64,000 nucleotides of DNA. Source: Paroedura picta (taxonomy: Eukaryota; Chordata; Lepidosauria; Squamata; Gekkonidae). Both the position numbers and the translations under genes were made by a program. The notes under the pieces are model-generated. The model saw only the letters and a list, made by a program, of their open reading frames with translations, did not search any database and was not told the DNA's origin. The stretch lies in NCBI RefSeq assembly GCF_049243985.1, contig NC_135384.1, forward strand, positions 13,016,501 to 13,080,500, given 5' to 3'. Below are positions 44,201 through 56,341 of the stretch, piece after piece (within the stretch, counting starts at the first letter, position 1; every line of letters begins with the position of its first letter).

Positions 44201-47200
44201 ATCTACATGGCTGCATATATTGTGGCTTGTGCATTACATGCCTTATATTCATCCAAGCTCAAACACAGAACACAGGCAGATGGAGGGAGAAAAATATTTT
44301 TGAATCAACAAACATGGCAGGTAATGCCTAGAAACCACTTAAATGTAGAGAAGTTCACTAAAGTTGAAGTTAAGATAGAATTGGTGAACAAGAGATCCCA
44401 GACTGGACATGGCATCCTTAGTTCAAAAGCAGGCATTTTTACAATTAAAAATCTGTTTCACAACCTTTCAGTGCTTACATTCCCTCAACTCCATTCCCCC
44501 CCCCCCCACATCATTCTCTCTTTTTCTTTGAAACCAGGACTTTTCAGATATCTTGTACTTCATCATTTTGCCAAGTCCTCTATAGGTTTCTCTACTTTTC
44601 TTAATGTATTACAAGCCACTATTCTCAAGTATTATATGTTAAAACACTTCTTTTTTACAATCCTAGCTCCATGAATATTTGAAAAGGGTCTCATTCAACA
44701 ATAGTGCTGGGGACCCAATTGCCTTTGATGAAAACATGGAGATGACAGCTGGATTCGATATCATCAACTGGGTCACTTTTCCTAACGAGTCCTTTTTTAG
44801 AGTCAAAGTTGGAAGGGTTGACCCCAAAGCTTCTGAAGACAAAATATTCTCCATTCATGAAGACAGAATCATTTGGCCCCACATGTTTAACCAGGTAGGT
44901 TCTCTGTGGCTTTCAGGGCTTATCATTTTAGTTTCCTGGTCTTCCATGAATGGTTCCTAGCTCAAAGTCTGGAACAGTTCTGCTGCTGTGGTTAGATATA
45001 TTCCATCCAATACCATGTTCCCATTTGAAACTATAATACTGCACGATTTTGAACACAAGGTAAAGGTAAAGGTATCCCCTGTGCAAGCACCGGGTCATGT
45101 CTGACCCTTGGGGTGACGCCCTCTAGCGTCTTCATGGCAGACTCAATACAGGATGGTTTGCCAGTGCCTTCCCCAGTCATTACCGTTTACCCCCCAACAA
45201 GCTGGGTATTCATTTTACCACCTCGGAAGGATGGAAGGCTGAGTCAACCTTGAGCCGGCTGCTGGGATCGAACTCCCAGCCTCATGGGCAGAGCTTCAAA
45301 CAGCATGTCACTGCCTTGCCACTCTGCGCCACAAGAAGCTCTTAAACAATGCTGTTATTTTACATAAATGTTCCTTTTACTACAAACAGTGTGACTTAAT
45401 TTCAACCAAAGTCAATATGATTTTAAAGTTTTGTAGTGACATTTCTGGATGGACCACACTAGCTGAACTGCATTAATTCTTAAAAGCTAAGCAGAGTCAG
45501 CCCTGGTCAATCACTGGATGGGAGACCACCAAAGAAGTCCAGGGTTGCTACAATGAGGCCCATTATGCACAGAGTGGAAGGACCGCATTCAGGGTGTAAT
45601 TGTGGTGGCTAAAATCACCAATTATGCACGCTGCAGACGGCAACCTGGCGCAGAGTCAACATATGCCGCCAAAAAGCCGTGTTAGTGAGATGCGGAAGAA
45701 AGTGGAGCTTCCCAGGACCAGGGCGCAACCAGAAGCAGCTCCGGAGTAGCCGCGTGCATAATCGGATATTCTGGGTTCTGCCACCATTGTGTTCTGTTCC
45801 GTGCATAAGTGGTTTGCTTCGCTTCTTCCTCCTCAGTGTTCTCCATGCTGCCGTTTCAGCGGCCGTGAATAATAGGCCTGAGAGAGGCAATGGCACATCA
45901 CTCTTGAACATCTATTGTCTTGAAAACCTTACAGGATCTACATAAATAGTGGTTGAGTGCAGTTATGTTTTCTTAAAATCTCTATAATATGTGGAAATCT
46001 GTCTTCTAGTGGAAGGCATTGAAATAGCTCATTATACATCAAGTGATCTCCCAAAGAGATGTGCTTATGTCATGATAGTGGAAACCTGGTACATACATGG
46101 ATGATTGATCAGTGAAATTCAAACTCCTGAAACATATTTCTTGAATGTGAAAAAAAACAAACTATCCCAGTCCCCTTTCATTTCTGGACAGGTGCCGCCC
46201 CTTTCTCTCTGCAATAACAGATGTCATTCAGGCTACAGTAAGAAAAGAAAGGAAGGAAAGCCATTTTGCTGCTATGATTGCTTTTCTTGTCCAGAAGAGA
46301 AGATTTCAATAATGGAGGGTAAGGACGGTATACCACAAATGTTTCCAATATTCTTTTTTCTTCTCCTAACAACACATCTGATAATCAGCCAATTAATGTT
46401 GGAACTTTCTGATAGTTAAAGCCTAATATATTACTGCTTTTTAATTTTAGGATTTTTTTGGGGGGGGGATTCTAAATGATTTAGAAAACTGCAGCTGAAG
46501 GACAAATTTTGTTTTCATAACAAAAATTAGTATATTAGCCATGATTTCCATTCTTTTTCTAGTGTGTGTGTTCGTGGGGGTGGGGTATAATCAACAGTTA
46601 CAACCTATAGTGTAGTTGTGGATTTGTATGCCATATGTGTGCTTGAACAGATGACTGATGGCATGGTAAGCATTACTTATTTCTAATTTATTAAACTGAA
46701 AGACATTTTCAGTGATGAGGTTTAGTTGATCAAAGAGGCATGTACTCCACATTGACATGTACTCCACAGGAAAATATGTACAGGCCTCTGTACAAAGGCC
46801 TTACCTTTATCTATGCTTTCAGCTAATACTTCCAGCTAATCTGAGCTGAAAAATGTATACCCCTAGCATAGATACATGTAAGAAATCTGTACAGTAAAAA
46901 AAAAGTTTATTATTTCAGGTAGATATATTTCAGATGGATATGTAAGTTTTTGGCTACCAAAACAGCTGAACTCCAAAATTCCCAAAATATTTGGGATTTG
47001 GAGAGTTCACAGAGCACTGGAAAACATGTTCTAAAGTTTCTGTCTTCCTTGGTCCACAGAGTCTTAGCCTGACTTCCTTGGTGGTCTTGCTGCAACTGCT
47101 GGTATCCCATTTTCAAAACAGAGCATGGGGAAACGTCAGTCTTTATCTATGTGGACTGATAACTATCTTGAAGGATGAGTCCTTGTGGAATTAGAGATTG

Positions 47201-49204
47201 TTAAAGGTTAAAAAAGGAAAAGATGCACTCTAGATTTGACATTTAGCATGCCTGACTACAAGGACAAGTTTGCATTTGAGTCACAATGGGGTACCTGAAG
47301 GGCTGCTCTCAAAAGGATACAGAAGTTAGAATCATAGAATCATAGAATCATAGAGTTGGAAGGGGCCATACAGGCCATCTAGTCCAACCCCCTGCTCAAT
47401 GCAGGATCAGCCCAAAGCATCCTAAAGCATCCCAGAAAAGTGTGTATCCAACCTTTGCTTGAAGACTGCCAGTGAGGGGGAGCTCACCACCTCCTTAGGC
47501 AGCCTATTCCACTGCTGAACTACTCTGACTGTGACATTTTCTTTCCTGATATCTAGCCTATATCATTGTACATGTAGTTTACAATGTTTAAACCCATTAC
47601 TGCCTGTCCTTTCTTCTGCAGTCAATGGGAACAGCATCCTGCCTTCCTCCAAATGACAACTTTTCAAATACTCAGAGAGCTATCATGTCCCCTCTCAACC
47701 TCCTTTTCTCCAGGCTGAACATTCCCAAGTCCCTCAACCTATCTTCATAGGGCTTGGTCCCTTGGCCCCAGATCATCCTCGTCACTCTCCTCTGTACCAT
47801 TTCAATTTTATCTATGTCCTTCTTGAAGTGAGGCATCCAGAACTGCACATAGTACTCCAGGTGTGGTCTGACCAGTGCCGTATACAATGGGAATATGACG
47901 TCTCATGATTTTGATGTGATGCCTCTGTTGATACAGCCCAAAATGGCATTTGCCTTTTTTACCACTGCATCACACTGCCTGCTCATGTTTAGTTTACAAT
48001 CCACAAGTACCCCAAGGTCTCGTTCACACGCAGTGTTACCTAGAAGCATATCCCCCATCCAGTAGGTATGCTTTTCATTTTTCTGACCCAAATGCAGAAC
48101 TTTACATTTATCTTTATTAAATTGCATCTTGTTCTCATTTGCCCATTTTTTTATTGTGTTCAGATCTCATTGAACTCTGTCTCTATCTTCTGGAGTAAGT
48201 TCAGCCAATGTCTTAGTGTGACATAATTTGAGTGCCTTTGGAATATATTCACCACCTTTGGTCATTGTATTTGCACACCCCTAATGTATACCCACATTTC
48301 TTTTTCAGATGCCAATTACTGTTTTCAGTGCCCAGAAGATCAGTATCCAAACACAAATCATAACTTATGCCTCCATAAACGTATAAGTTTCTTGTCTTAT
48401 GAGGAACCTTTAGGGATCAGTTTGGCCAGTTCTGCACTTTGCTTCTCTTTTATGACAGCTTTGGTGATTGGGATTTTCATTATGAACCAGGACACTCCCA
48501 TAGTCAAAGCCAACAACCGGAATCTCTCCTACATTCTCCTCATCTCCCTCCTGCTCTCCTTCCTTTGTGCGTTGCTTTTCATCGGCCGACCTAAGAAGCT
48601 GTCGTGTCTCCTTAGACAAACTATTTTTGGCATTATCTTCTCAGTGGCTGTTTCTTGTGTGTTGGCCAAGACCATCATTGTGGTTCTGGCCTTCATCGTG
48701 ACCAAACCAGGCTCTGCAATGAGAAACTGGGTGGGAAAACAATTGGGTAGCTTCATTGTTCTGTCTTGCTCCTTTATTCAAACCACTATTTGTACAGTGT
48801 GGTTAATCACTTCTCCTCCATTCCCAGACTTTGACATGCACTCAGTGACTGAAGAAATGATTCTAAAATGTAACGAAGGCTCAGTCACAATGTTCTACTG
48901 TGTCTTGCTTTACATGGGATTCCTGGCCATTGTGAGCTTCACTGTGGCTTTCTTAGGCAGGAAGTTACCGGATAGTTTCAATGAAGCCAAGTTCATCACC
49001 TTCAGCATGCTGGTCTTTTGTAGTGTTTGGCTGACCTTTGTTTTAACTTATCTGAGCACCAAAGGAAAATACATGGTGGCTGTGGAGATCTTCTCTATCT
49101 TAGCCTCCAGTGCTGGATTGCTGGGCTGCATATTTTTCCCTAAATTGTATATTATCGTTGTGAGGCCAGAACTGAACATCAAGGGTCAAATTACTAGAAG
49201 ATAG
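41257..49204 (+). CDS. V2R-D: complete type-2 vomeronasal receptor, duplicate of V2R-B
   Basis: Six exons: 41257-41474, 42613-42904, 43460-44320, 44667-44894, 46192-46318, 48309-49204; about 873 residues. The start is the second of two in-frame ATGs, as for V2R-B. It has a signal peptide, flytrap domain, nine cysteines and seven membrane spans, ending GQITRR like B. Exon 6 begins DANYC rather than DTNDC, and the second loop has IGRPKK rather than IGQPKK. The middle of exon 2 ([16 protein letters not shown]) matches V2R-C, while both flanks match V2R-B, which suggests a conversion tract. A CR1 copy lies in intron 5 (47328-48196). A canonical AATAAA follows the stop at 49345-49350, where B has AGTAAA. 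No disabling change was seen. Confidence 0.9.
41790..42240. mobile_element. Two tRNA-like SINEs and CR1 remnant, V2R-D intron 1
   Basis: Counterpart of 12115-12575. Confidence 0.6.
45059..45342 (-). mobile_element. Sauria-type SINE in V2R-D intron 4
   Basis: Duplicate of the V2R-B intron 4 SINE (15374-15664), in the same orientation and position. Confidence 0.75.
45445..45556 (+). mobile_element. 5S-rRNA-related SINE in V2R-D intron 4
   Basis: Counterpart of 15772-15878. Confidence 0.65.
45557..45878. mobile_element. Harbinger-like MITE, copy 3 (V2R-D intron 4)
   Basis: Duplicate of copy 2 with the consensus left end GGCCCATTATGCAC and target copies TGA (45554-45556, 45879-45881). Confidence 0.8.
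47328..48196 (-). mobile_element. CR1 LINE, 5'-truncated, in V2R-D intron 5
   Basis: 869 bases with AAGTT target copies (47323-47327, 48197-48201). The - strand encodes the end of the CR1 reverse transcriptase ([32 protein letters not shown]) in interrupted frames, then the 3' UTR ending in ATTCTATGATTCT. Absent from V2R-B. Confidence 0.88.
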
Positions 49205-49344
49205 GGGAAAGAGCTTAGAAGTTCACAACCACAATATATTTAAATCTAGAGTAACTGAATGAAAGTGAAAACAAATTAAAAGTGACTTGGATACCTTAAA
49301 CCTGAACTGTGATTAGTGTTTTCTGCTGTGACGTTTATATCCTC

Positions 49345-49350
49345 AATAAA
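49345..49350 (+). promoter_or_regulatory. Candidate poly(A) signal of V2R-D
   Basis: AATAAA about 140 bases after the stop. The aligned site is AGTAAA in V2R-A, B and C. Confidence 0.45.
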
Positions 49351-50544
49351 GTGTCAGCAGTGAGGCATGATGGATAAGGGCAGAAGAAAGTCTCCAGCTC
49401 CAGATCACATTTTTCCCAGCTGCTACTTTCTGCCCCTGAGCCCAGACTGGTAGCAGCTAGGCAGTCTTTATCTTGCCTCAGTTTGGAATTCTTTAAATAG
49501 TGTTCTACCTGATATGCTTTTGTCCCAAAGTGACTGGCCTTCTGGAAGAATTTCTTAGTGGTTTCCCTCTCCCCACCCTCTTAAAGCGGAGAAACTTAAT
49601 TTAACTTGAGGAGATCCTGTTTGTATTTTGACTTCTGCTTCTGATGGGTAAGATATACATTATAAGGCCTGTGGATTGATTTTGTGATGGTTGTCCTTTA
49701 TCTTCTCTCTTTGTTCGTGTTTTCAAATTGATGGTGCTGAGACACTGGAGGGCACTGCTACTTTCTCCTCTTTGCCCCCTGCCTTCCACTGAGCAACATA
49801 GGTATGTGGTATTCAATTGTGGTATTAAAATGTGGTATTAAATTGTCATGCAATACCATGAAATTAAATATATATATATATCCTTGACATCCCACAGCAT
49901 GGTCACCTCAGCTGCCTCAACTGGAGGCACCAATCCAGGGTGGTCCAGGTGCAGCATTGAAAATACTCCCCACTCTGGAACCAGAAAGAGGAAGGGCACC
50001 ATTCCTGTGGAATGGGTCTGAGATAGCTCTAACATGACTGCTCTGTGAGAACAGACTATCAGGGCTCTGAGTGGCCCATAGTCTCCCAGCTAGCTACATG
50101 GGGAGGAGTGGGGAATCAAACCCAGCTTGCCAAATTAGAAGCTGCTGTTCTTTACCACTACACCCAATACATTTAGATGGATGGGATATTGCAGTACGTT
50201 TTAACTCTACCATCCACTTTCCAGTATACACAGAGACAAATCCAAATAATATCTGTTAATAAAGAAATGATTTGGTCTTATGTACCCCGATCCAGAAGGG
50301 TAAAGTAACTTTATGTTGTTTTCTCCTTATAGGATTTAATGTTGTAAGTCACCATGAGACCCTTAAACAACAAAACAAATAAATTCCTTAGGTTCATGCA
50401 GGTCCAATGAGGTTCAGTGTAGCACTTTTAGCATTCCAAGGGGACCTCTCCATCCTTTTTCATCTGCAGAAAAGCAAGTTGGATTACACCCAGATTCATT
50501 TAAACCAACTATCTAATATTTCACACTAACAAGTGAAGTCCTTG

Positions 50545-51077
50545 CTCTGGTTCAGCCTCACTTGGAGTACTGTGCTCAGTTTTGGTCACCCCAGTTGAAG
50601 AGGGATGTAGACAAACTAGAGCGTGTCCAGAGTAGGACAACAAAGATGGTGAGTGGTTTCGAGACCAAAACGTATGAAGAAAGGTTGGAGGAGTTTGGTC
50701 TGTTTAGGCTGGAGAGGAGACAACTGAGAGGGGATTTGATAACCATCTTCAAATATTTAAAAGACTGCCATATAGAGGATGGAGCAGAGTTGTTCTCTCT
50801 TGTCCCGAAGGGATGGACCAGAACCAATGGGATTAAATTAATTAAAAAGAAATTCTGTCTAAACATCAGGAAGAAGTTCTTGACAGTTAGAGCGGTATGT
50901 TCTCCATCTTTGGACATTTTTAAACAGAGGCTGGGTAGCCATCTGACAGAGTGGCTGATTCTGTGAAGGCTTAAGGGGGTGACAGGTTGCAGTGGATGAG
51001 TGATAGGGCTGTGAGTGTCCTGAATAGTGCAGGGTGTTGGACTAGATGACTCATGAGATACCTTCCAATTATATGAT
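50545..51077 (+). mobile_element. CR1 LINE 3' part, downstream of V2R-D
   Basis: Counterpart of 20070-20646. It has a deletion of about 45 bases around 50897 relative to the first copy, and a 134-codon open frame of CR1 origin (50562-50966). Confidence 0.85.
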
Positions 51078-51152
51078 TCTAAGTCAACATGAAGGGCTGG
51101 AACACCAGATATAGCAATGGCACTTTTTGAATATATTGTTATGAAGTTATCA

Positions 51153-51429
51153 GAGCCAGTTTGGTGTAGTGGTTAGGAGTGCGGACTTCTAATCTGGCAT
51201 GCCAGGTTCGATTCTGCACCCCCCCACTTGCAACCAGCTGGGTGACCTTGGGCTCGCCATAGCACTGATAAAACTGTTCTGACCGGGCAGTGATATCAGC
51301 GCTCTCTCAGCCTCACCCACCCCATAGGGTGTCTGTTGTGGGGAGAGGAATGGGAAGGCGACTGTAAGCCGCTTTGAGCCTCTTCCAGGTAGAGAAAAGC
51401 GGCATATAAGAACCAACTCTTCTTCTTCT
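51153..51429 (+). mobile_element. tRNA-derived SINE (MIR/CORE-like) after V2R-D
   Basis: Block-2 counterpart of 20718-20998. Confidence 0.7.
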
Positions 51430-52435
51430 AGATACCAGTAATAAATTAAAATGGATTCTAACATTTCACACTAACAAGTAAAGTCAACACACAGGGATGG
51501 AGGACCAGATATAGCAATGACACTTTTAGAATACATTTTTATGAAGTTATTAGATACCAGTACTATATTACAGAATTAAAATGTAATTGGTTTATTTGTG
51601 TGTTTTTAAAGCTGGTACATATGCATACCTAGCCATTAAGGATGTGGCCCCACAAAACTTAAATTCCTTTAAGTGGAATTTCAACAAAGGATATAAATAT
51701 TTTTTCCAGCTATGCCTCTGAGAAGCTGGTGGTCAAAACAGATCTCTTACTGTTTTTTACATGTTTAAAAATGCTGGTTGGATCCAATCCATAAGTTTTG
51801 CATACCAAAAAAAAAAAGAAAAACCACTTTCATAATGCCTCATACAATAATATATCACATAAATGGTATTTTCTGATTAATACAAAGCAAGATACACCAT
51901 CTGGGCCTTCAGTTTGGTTTCTCTAAAAAGACTGGAACTGCATCTTTCACAAGAACTTCAACATTACACACAGCAGTATCTTTTAAACTGACCCAGTTCA
52001 CAACTCATAATTAGCTCTGCCAGTACTAGTTGGAGAAATAGCTAGCGTTATCCCAAACTTATTTAGAAAGCTCCATTGCATAGTGGATATTGGATCCCAG
52101 GTCTCCCCAGTTATCCCATATTTTACCCACTATCCCATATTTCTTATTGAAATTGCTTATAAGTTCTATCTACATTATTTGGAAGTATAATTTTGCTCAG
52201 TTTCTGTTGACTTGTGCCCTGGGTATCCTGACCTCTTTTGTAGAACAATTATGGTCTTCTTGGAAGGTTCCTCAGAAGAAGGCAATGGCAAACCACTTCA
52301 GCTTCTCACTTGCCTTGAAAGCTCCTTGCTAGGTTCACCAGCAGCCAACTGTGACTTAAAAGCACAACACACACAAACATTTGTGGGTTTTTTTTTCATT
52401 TTTTGGATTGGTATAGTATAGTGTAATCTCATTAG

Positions 52436-52567
52436 AGCTGTGTAGCCGGAGTCAATATATGGATTGGAGTCTACCAAGGAAAACAATGGCAAACTGCCTC
52501 TGCTTCTTCTCAGCTGTCTTGAAAACCCTATGCGGTTGCCATACATTGGCTGTGACTTGATGGCACT
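52436..52567 (+). mobile_element. SINE tail overlapping the 3' end of OR copy 2
   Basis: Block-2 counterpart of 22140-22272, with a second fragment at 52262-52380. Confidence 0.6.
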
Positions 52568-53505
52568 TTGTGCTCACACATGGCCTTCCTGAGAATAGTT
52601 CTCAAGGAATCCTTTACTCTCTCATTTCTGAGACTATATATGAAAGGATTGAGCATAGGAGTCATCATTGTATTCAACACAGTGCCCACTCTGTTGAAAT
52701 CCAGAACATTCCCTTTGGTAGGACGGACATAGATGAAAATAGAACTCCCATAATACATTGTAACCACAGTCAAATGTGATACACATGTTGAAAAGGCCTT
52801 CTTTTGCCCTTTTGCTGATGGAATCCTCAAGACAGCAATAATAATATAAATATAGGACACAGCTGTTACCAGAAGGGAGCCCAAGAGCAGTATGCAAGAG
52901 GTCCCAAAGTCAACCAGTTCAGCCAGTGATGTGTCAGCACAGACAAGTTTGAGCAGAGGGGCACTGTCACAGAAGAAGTGATCAACAATGTTTGGGCCGC
53001 AGAATGGCAGACCAGCTGTCACAATGCTGGGAACGAGAATAATCAAAAAGCCACCAGTCCATGACCCCAAGAGAAGCAGGCAACAGACCTTGCTGTTCAT
53101 GATGGAAGCATAACGTAATGGGTAACATATTGCCAGATATCGGTCAAAGGACATAACAGCTAGGTTGAAGAATTCAGCAGAGCCCATGAGGAAATAGAAG
53201 AATGACTGTGTCAGACAGCCCACAAAGGAAATAGTCTTCTTCCCTGTGATAAAATTTACTAGCATCTTAGGCATGACTGTGGAAGTGATCATGAGTTCCA
53301 AGAATGAGAGGTTACTCAAGAAAAAATACATGGGTGATTGAAGGTGGTGATCAGTCAGTACTAATGCAATTATTATGGAATTACCTGTAATCGTTAGTAC
53401 ATATACAAAGAAGAAGGCGATGAAAAACAGAATTTCTAGGGAGGGAGTACTCTGAAATCCCAAAAGGATAAATTCAGTCACAATTGTTTTATTACCTTCT
53501 TCCAT
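52528..53505 (-). CDS. Olfactory receptor, class II (family-6-like), copy 2
   Basis: 325 residues, nearly identical to the gene at 22233-23210 and in the same place after its V2R pair, so it was copied with the 30-kb block. It keeps the standard EFILLGFQ start of ORs. Other differences are few: GGF for GSF in TM4, SLAEL for SLVEL in extracellular loop 2, NVLDFN for NVLNFN, and two residues at the C-terminal tail (SQCMATA). Key motifs are present: MSFDRYLAICYP, FSTCVSHLTVV, PMLNPFIYSLRN. As in copy 1, the C-terminal tail and stop lie in SINE-derived sequence. The homology between the two blocks ends about 430 bases upstream of this start, so the promoter-proximal region is shared but more distal sequence is not. 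Confidence 0.92.
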   Translation of the reverse strand: MEEGNKTIVTEFILLGFQSTPSLEILFFIAFFFVYVLTITGNSIIIALVLTDHHLQSPMYFFLSNLSFLELMITSTVMPKMLVNFITGKKTISFVGCLTQSFFYFLMGSAEFFNLAVMSFDRYLAICYPLRYASIMNSKVCCLLLLGSWTGGFLIILVPSIVTAGLPFCGPNIVDHFFCDSAPLLKLVCADTSLAELVDFGTSCILLLGSLLVTAVSYIYIIIAVLRIPSAKGQKKAFSTCVSHLTVVTMYYGSSIFIYVRPTKGNVLDFNRVGTVLNTMMTPMLNPFIYSLRNERVKDSLRTILRKAMCEHKVPSSHSQCMATA

Positions 53506-53935
53506 ATTTTAGTGCATCGTATTTCCTAGGGGTGAAAAATGGGTTTGGGAAAGGAGAATGAAAATAAATTATTCTGAGAGTGTGAAAGAAGTAGCATTTA
53601 TCAGTCATTGCTTGCATCCATTCTAACCTTGGAAGTTTCCTGTGATCCAAAGAATCTTCTACCGGAGGAACAAGCTGGAGGAAGGTTTCATTGTTGAAAG
53701 AACTGAACTTTTGGATCCAACACCTTATTCATTGTTTGGTACTGTAGAGCTTGGTAATTCTCCATGTAGAAGTAGAATGGTAGTGCTTTTTTCAGGATTG
53801 TCCTATTTCAAAGTGAAGATGAGCTTTCGGATGCCCCTGCACCTGAAAAACAAAAACATATTCCAAGGAGAAGAGTTGGTTCAACCCTTCTCTCTGAGAC
53901 TCTAATATAAAGATAACATCTTCTGTGTGAGTATG

Positions 53936-55283
53936 TTTCTTTTTCTCTTCTAGGATGAAGACATGGAAGACATCGTTGTGTCCTGACATGCACTTTGCCC
54001 CACAAGGCTTTTCAAGGGGCAGTGCTCCAAAATAACACTTAATAAATGTTCCAGATTTAAAACCAATGTATCCCAAGGCAGTCTGGTGTCTCAACAGACC
54101 CCAAGGCAGGCAGCCAGATTTCTCGGTTTTTTTAACTGAAAGACAATAGATTATCTAGCGACAAGAGAATTCAAAATGATTCAGATTTTTATTTGTACCC
54201 CCTAGTTATTAACCTTTTCTCTAATTCCTTGGAGGAATTACAAATAATGGGGCTAGGTTTAAGATCTGTACAAAAATTTGACCATAATTCCTTGCAAACA
54301 CATATTGACATATCTAAACTTACTCCATTTATTACATTAAAATCTTTGTTTGCAGATACCTTTGTCTCCTTCTTTATTGAGCCATTTGAACCTAGGTCCT
54401 CTTTCACTCCTTCAGTAGAGACACCGGCTATCACTGTGCCCCATCAGGCTGTTCTAAGGGAGGTTGAAAGGTTAGAGAAATCTTATCCTCCGCAGAAATG
54501 GTGCACCTTTTCTAAAAGACAGTGCGGTGCTGCCACTTGTCTTAATTTAAAATCAGTAATGTTGATAAATCCAAATTATTTGTGAATTATAATATCTTAA
54601 AGGTACCCAAGGGTGTTTTCTGAAAATATCCAACAATCCTCTGAGGATCAATTAAAGTTTTACTACCCAGAATCCGGGTGAAAAAGGAAATAAAACTGCA
54701 AATTGCTCAATATTTTTATTGCTCTGTTCCATTTAACAACGCAACAGAGATTGCTGTTGTCATTGCTATCTCTGTTGTTACTGCTATCTCTGCCTATAGT
54801 GGCATCTCAGTGCCAACCTCATTTTTGTCCTTTCTTGTTGTTGCTTCTGCATTAGAAAATGGCTTAACAAGTACATGGTTGAGGAGTGCTATATTACCCC
54901 TGTGGGAAAATGGCCTCTACCATGTTCACAAATATTCATGACTAAACCTCAGGTCAGTTTGGTCCAACATGATAGTTCATTAGCCTACTTTTCTGTTCTC
55001 TTTGTTCGGTCATCCATCTCTCAAGAGTGTAACAAATTGTTTTCCTTCCCTGGAGTTGAACAGTTGGATGCTGTTTTATGGAGCCGAGCAATGTTGATTA
55101 ATATGTATTTGGGTAATATTTCATGGTAATTGAAGTGTCAGTGAATGTTGAAGTATTTTCACTTTTAGAAACATTTAGGAGTGCTAGGTCCATCTGACCA
55201 GCCAGCGCAGGATGGGGTGAACCTTCCAGGAATAGGGATGGAAGAAGCCAGATATAAATGTGATGTGGTTATGTCTCCTGAAA
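53936..55283. other. Unidentified region after block 2
   Basis: Begins where block homology ends. Several 70-134-codon frames (54193-54585, 54678-54941, 54875-55129) have protein-like composition but match nothing I know. Possibly a decayed element, since a LINE-like end follows at 55785. Confidence 0.35.
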
Positions 55284-55617
55284 GACCCATTATGCACGGG
55301 GGTTTTAGCGCACATTCGGGGTGGAATGGCGGCGACTAAAATCACGGATAACGCACGGAGCCGGCTGCAACCGGCTGCAGCTTCGGTGCATGCCGCCGAA
55401 AAAGCCGCGTCAGTGAAACGCGGAAGAAAGCGCAGCTTCCGGGTGAGCGGGGCGCAACCAGAAGTGGCGCCCGGATCGGCGCGTGCATAATCGGTTACTC
55501 TGGGTTTTGCCGCCGTCGCGCCCCGCCCCGTGTATAACCGGTATGCGTCGCGTCTTCCCCCTCCGCGTTTTCCATGTGACCCGAAATCGCCGTTTCGGCG
55601 GCCGTGCATAATGGGCC
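55284..55617. mobile_element. Harbinger-like MITE, copy 4 (between OR copy 2 and V2R-E)
   Basis: 334 bases, closely similar to copy 1; ends GACCCATTATGCACGG and CCGTGCATAATGGGCC, target copies AAA (55281-55283, 55618-55620). Confidence 0.8.
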
Positions 55618-55624
55618 AAAGTGA

Positions 55625-55760
55625 TGTAGATTCAAGTGGGTAGCCATGTTGGTCTGAAGAGGCACAACAAAATCAGAGTCCAGTAGCGCCTTTAAGACCA
55701 ACAAAGATTTATTCAAGGTGTGAGGTTTTGAGTAGTGGATATAGAACGCCAACATGATTT
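55625..55760 (-). repeat. Retroposon tail fragment, reversed
   Basis: TAGCCATGTTGGTCTGAAG and AACAAAGATTTATTCAAGG are the reverse of the same tail. It lies directly after MITE copy 4. Confidence 0.5.
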
Positions 55761-55784
55761 AGCAAATAGCTCTGCCTTCATTGT

Positions 55785-56010
55785 TAGTGAAAACAATAGG
55801 TATGTCACAGCTCCCTTGGCTTATTTAGCAAATCTTGAGGTACCTAGTCACCAGAGGGCCTTTACTTTAGCTCGCTGCTATGTCCTTCTCTCAGCTGTAC
55901 TTTAAGGGCGATGCAAGAAAATTCTTTATGGTGAAAGGAAGTGCCCCTGTAGCTCTGGTCAAATAGAAACATTGGAACATATCCTTCTTCATTGTGTTCA
56001 TAAAAAATAG
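55785..56010 (+). mobile_element. Possible non-LTR retrotransposon C-terminal fragment
   Basis: One frame shows a Cys/His cluster (KCPCSSGQIETLEHILLHC) like the zinc-knuckle end of some LINE ORF2 proteins, with ALARCY-type sequence before it and in-frame stops. Clade not assigned. Confidence 0.35.
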
Positions 56011-56120
56011 GAGTTAATGTAATAAAAATTAGCATAGTTGTTGTCTAAATGATGAGACCGTTGTACTGTATATAAAAAGACAATTTTGCTAGCTAAACGG
56101 GGTAGAGGAAACTGGAAGAC

Positions 56121-56341
56121 TAAGGTGACCAGATTTTAACATTGGTAAAGCGGGACACCCTTGAATGGGGGGGGAGGGGTTCTTGATTAAAAATTTGGCC
56201 TCTATGGAGCAGCAAAAAAATTCATAGAACTCATAGAATGCAAAAATAGTATTGTAATATATATATTTTAATTTCAACATAAGTACAGTTTGCCAGGTGC
56301 CCCAGATGTCCCTCCAAAAGTGGGACAATCTGGTCACCTTA
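56121..56341. mobile_element. Non-autonomous hAT-like element
   Basis: 221 bases with 15-base perfect inverted ends (TAAGGTGACCAGATT) and 8-base target copies TGGAAGAC (56113-56120, 56342-56349). The 8-base target indicates hAT. No coding sequence. Confidence 0.85.

Larger units (their letters stand above)
28400..53935. repeat. Segmental duplication, block 2 (V2R-C, relic, V2R-D, OR)
   Basis: Second copy of the block. The start given is only where block 1 enters the window. Sequence upstream of V2R-C (27540-28400) resembles the upstream region of the other V2Rs too. The right boundary is near 53935. Confidence 0.9.

Noticed and set aside
50562-50966. 134-codon open frame downstream of V2R-D
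   Set aside because: It is CR1 reverse-transcriptase tail sequence, not a host gene.
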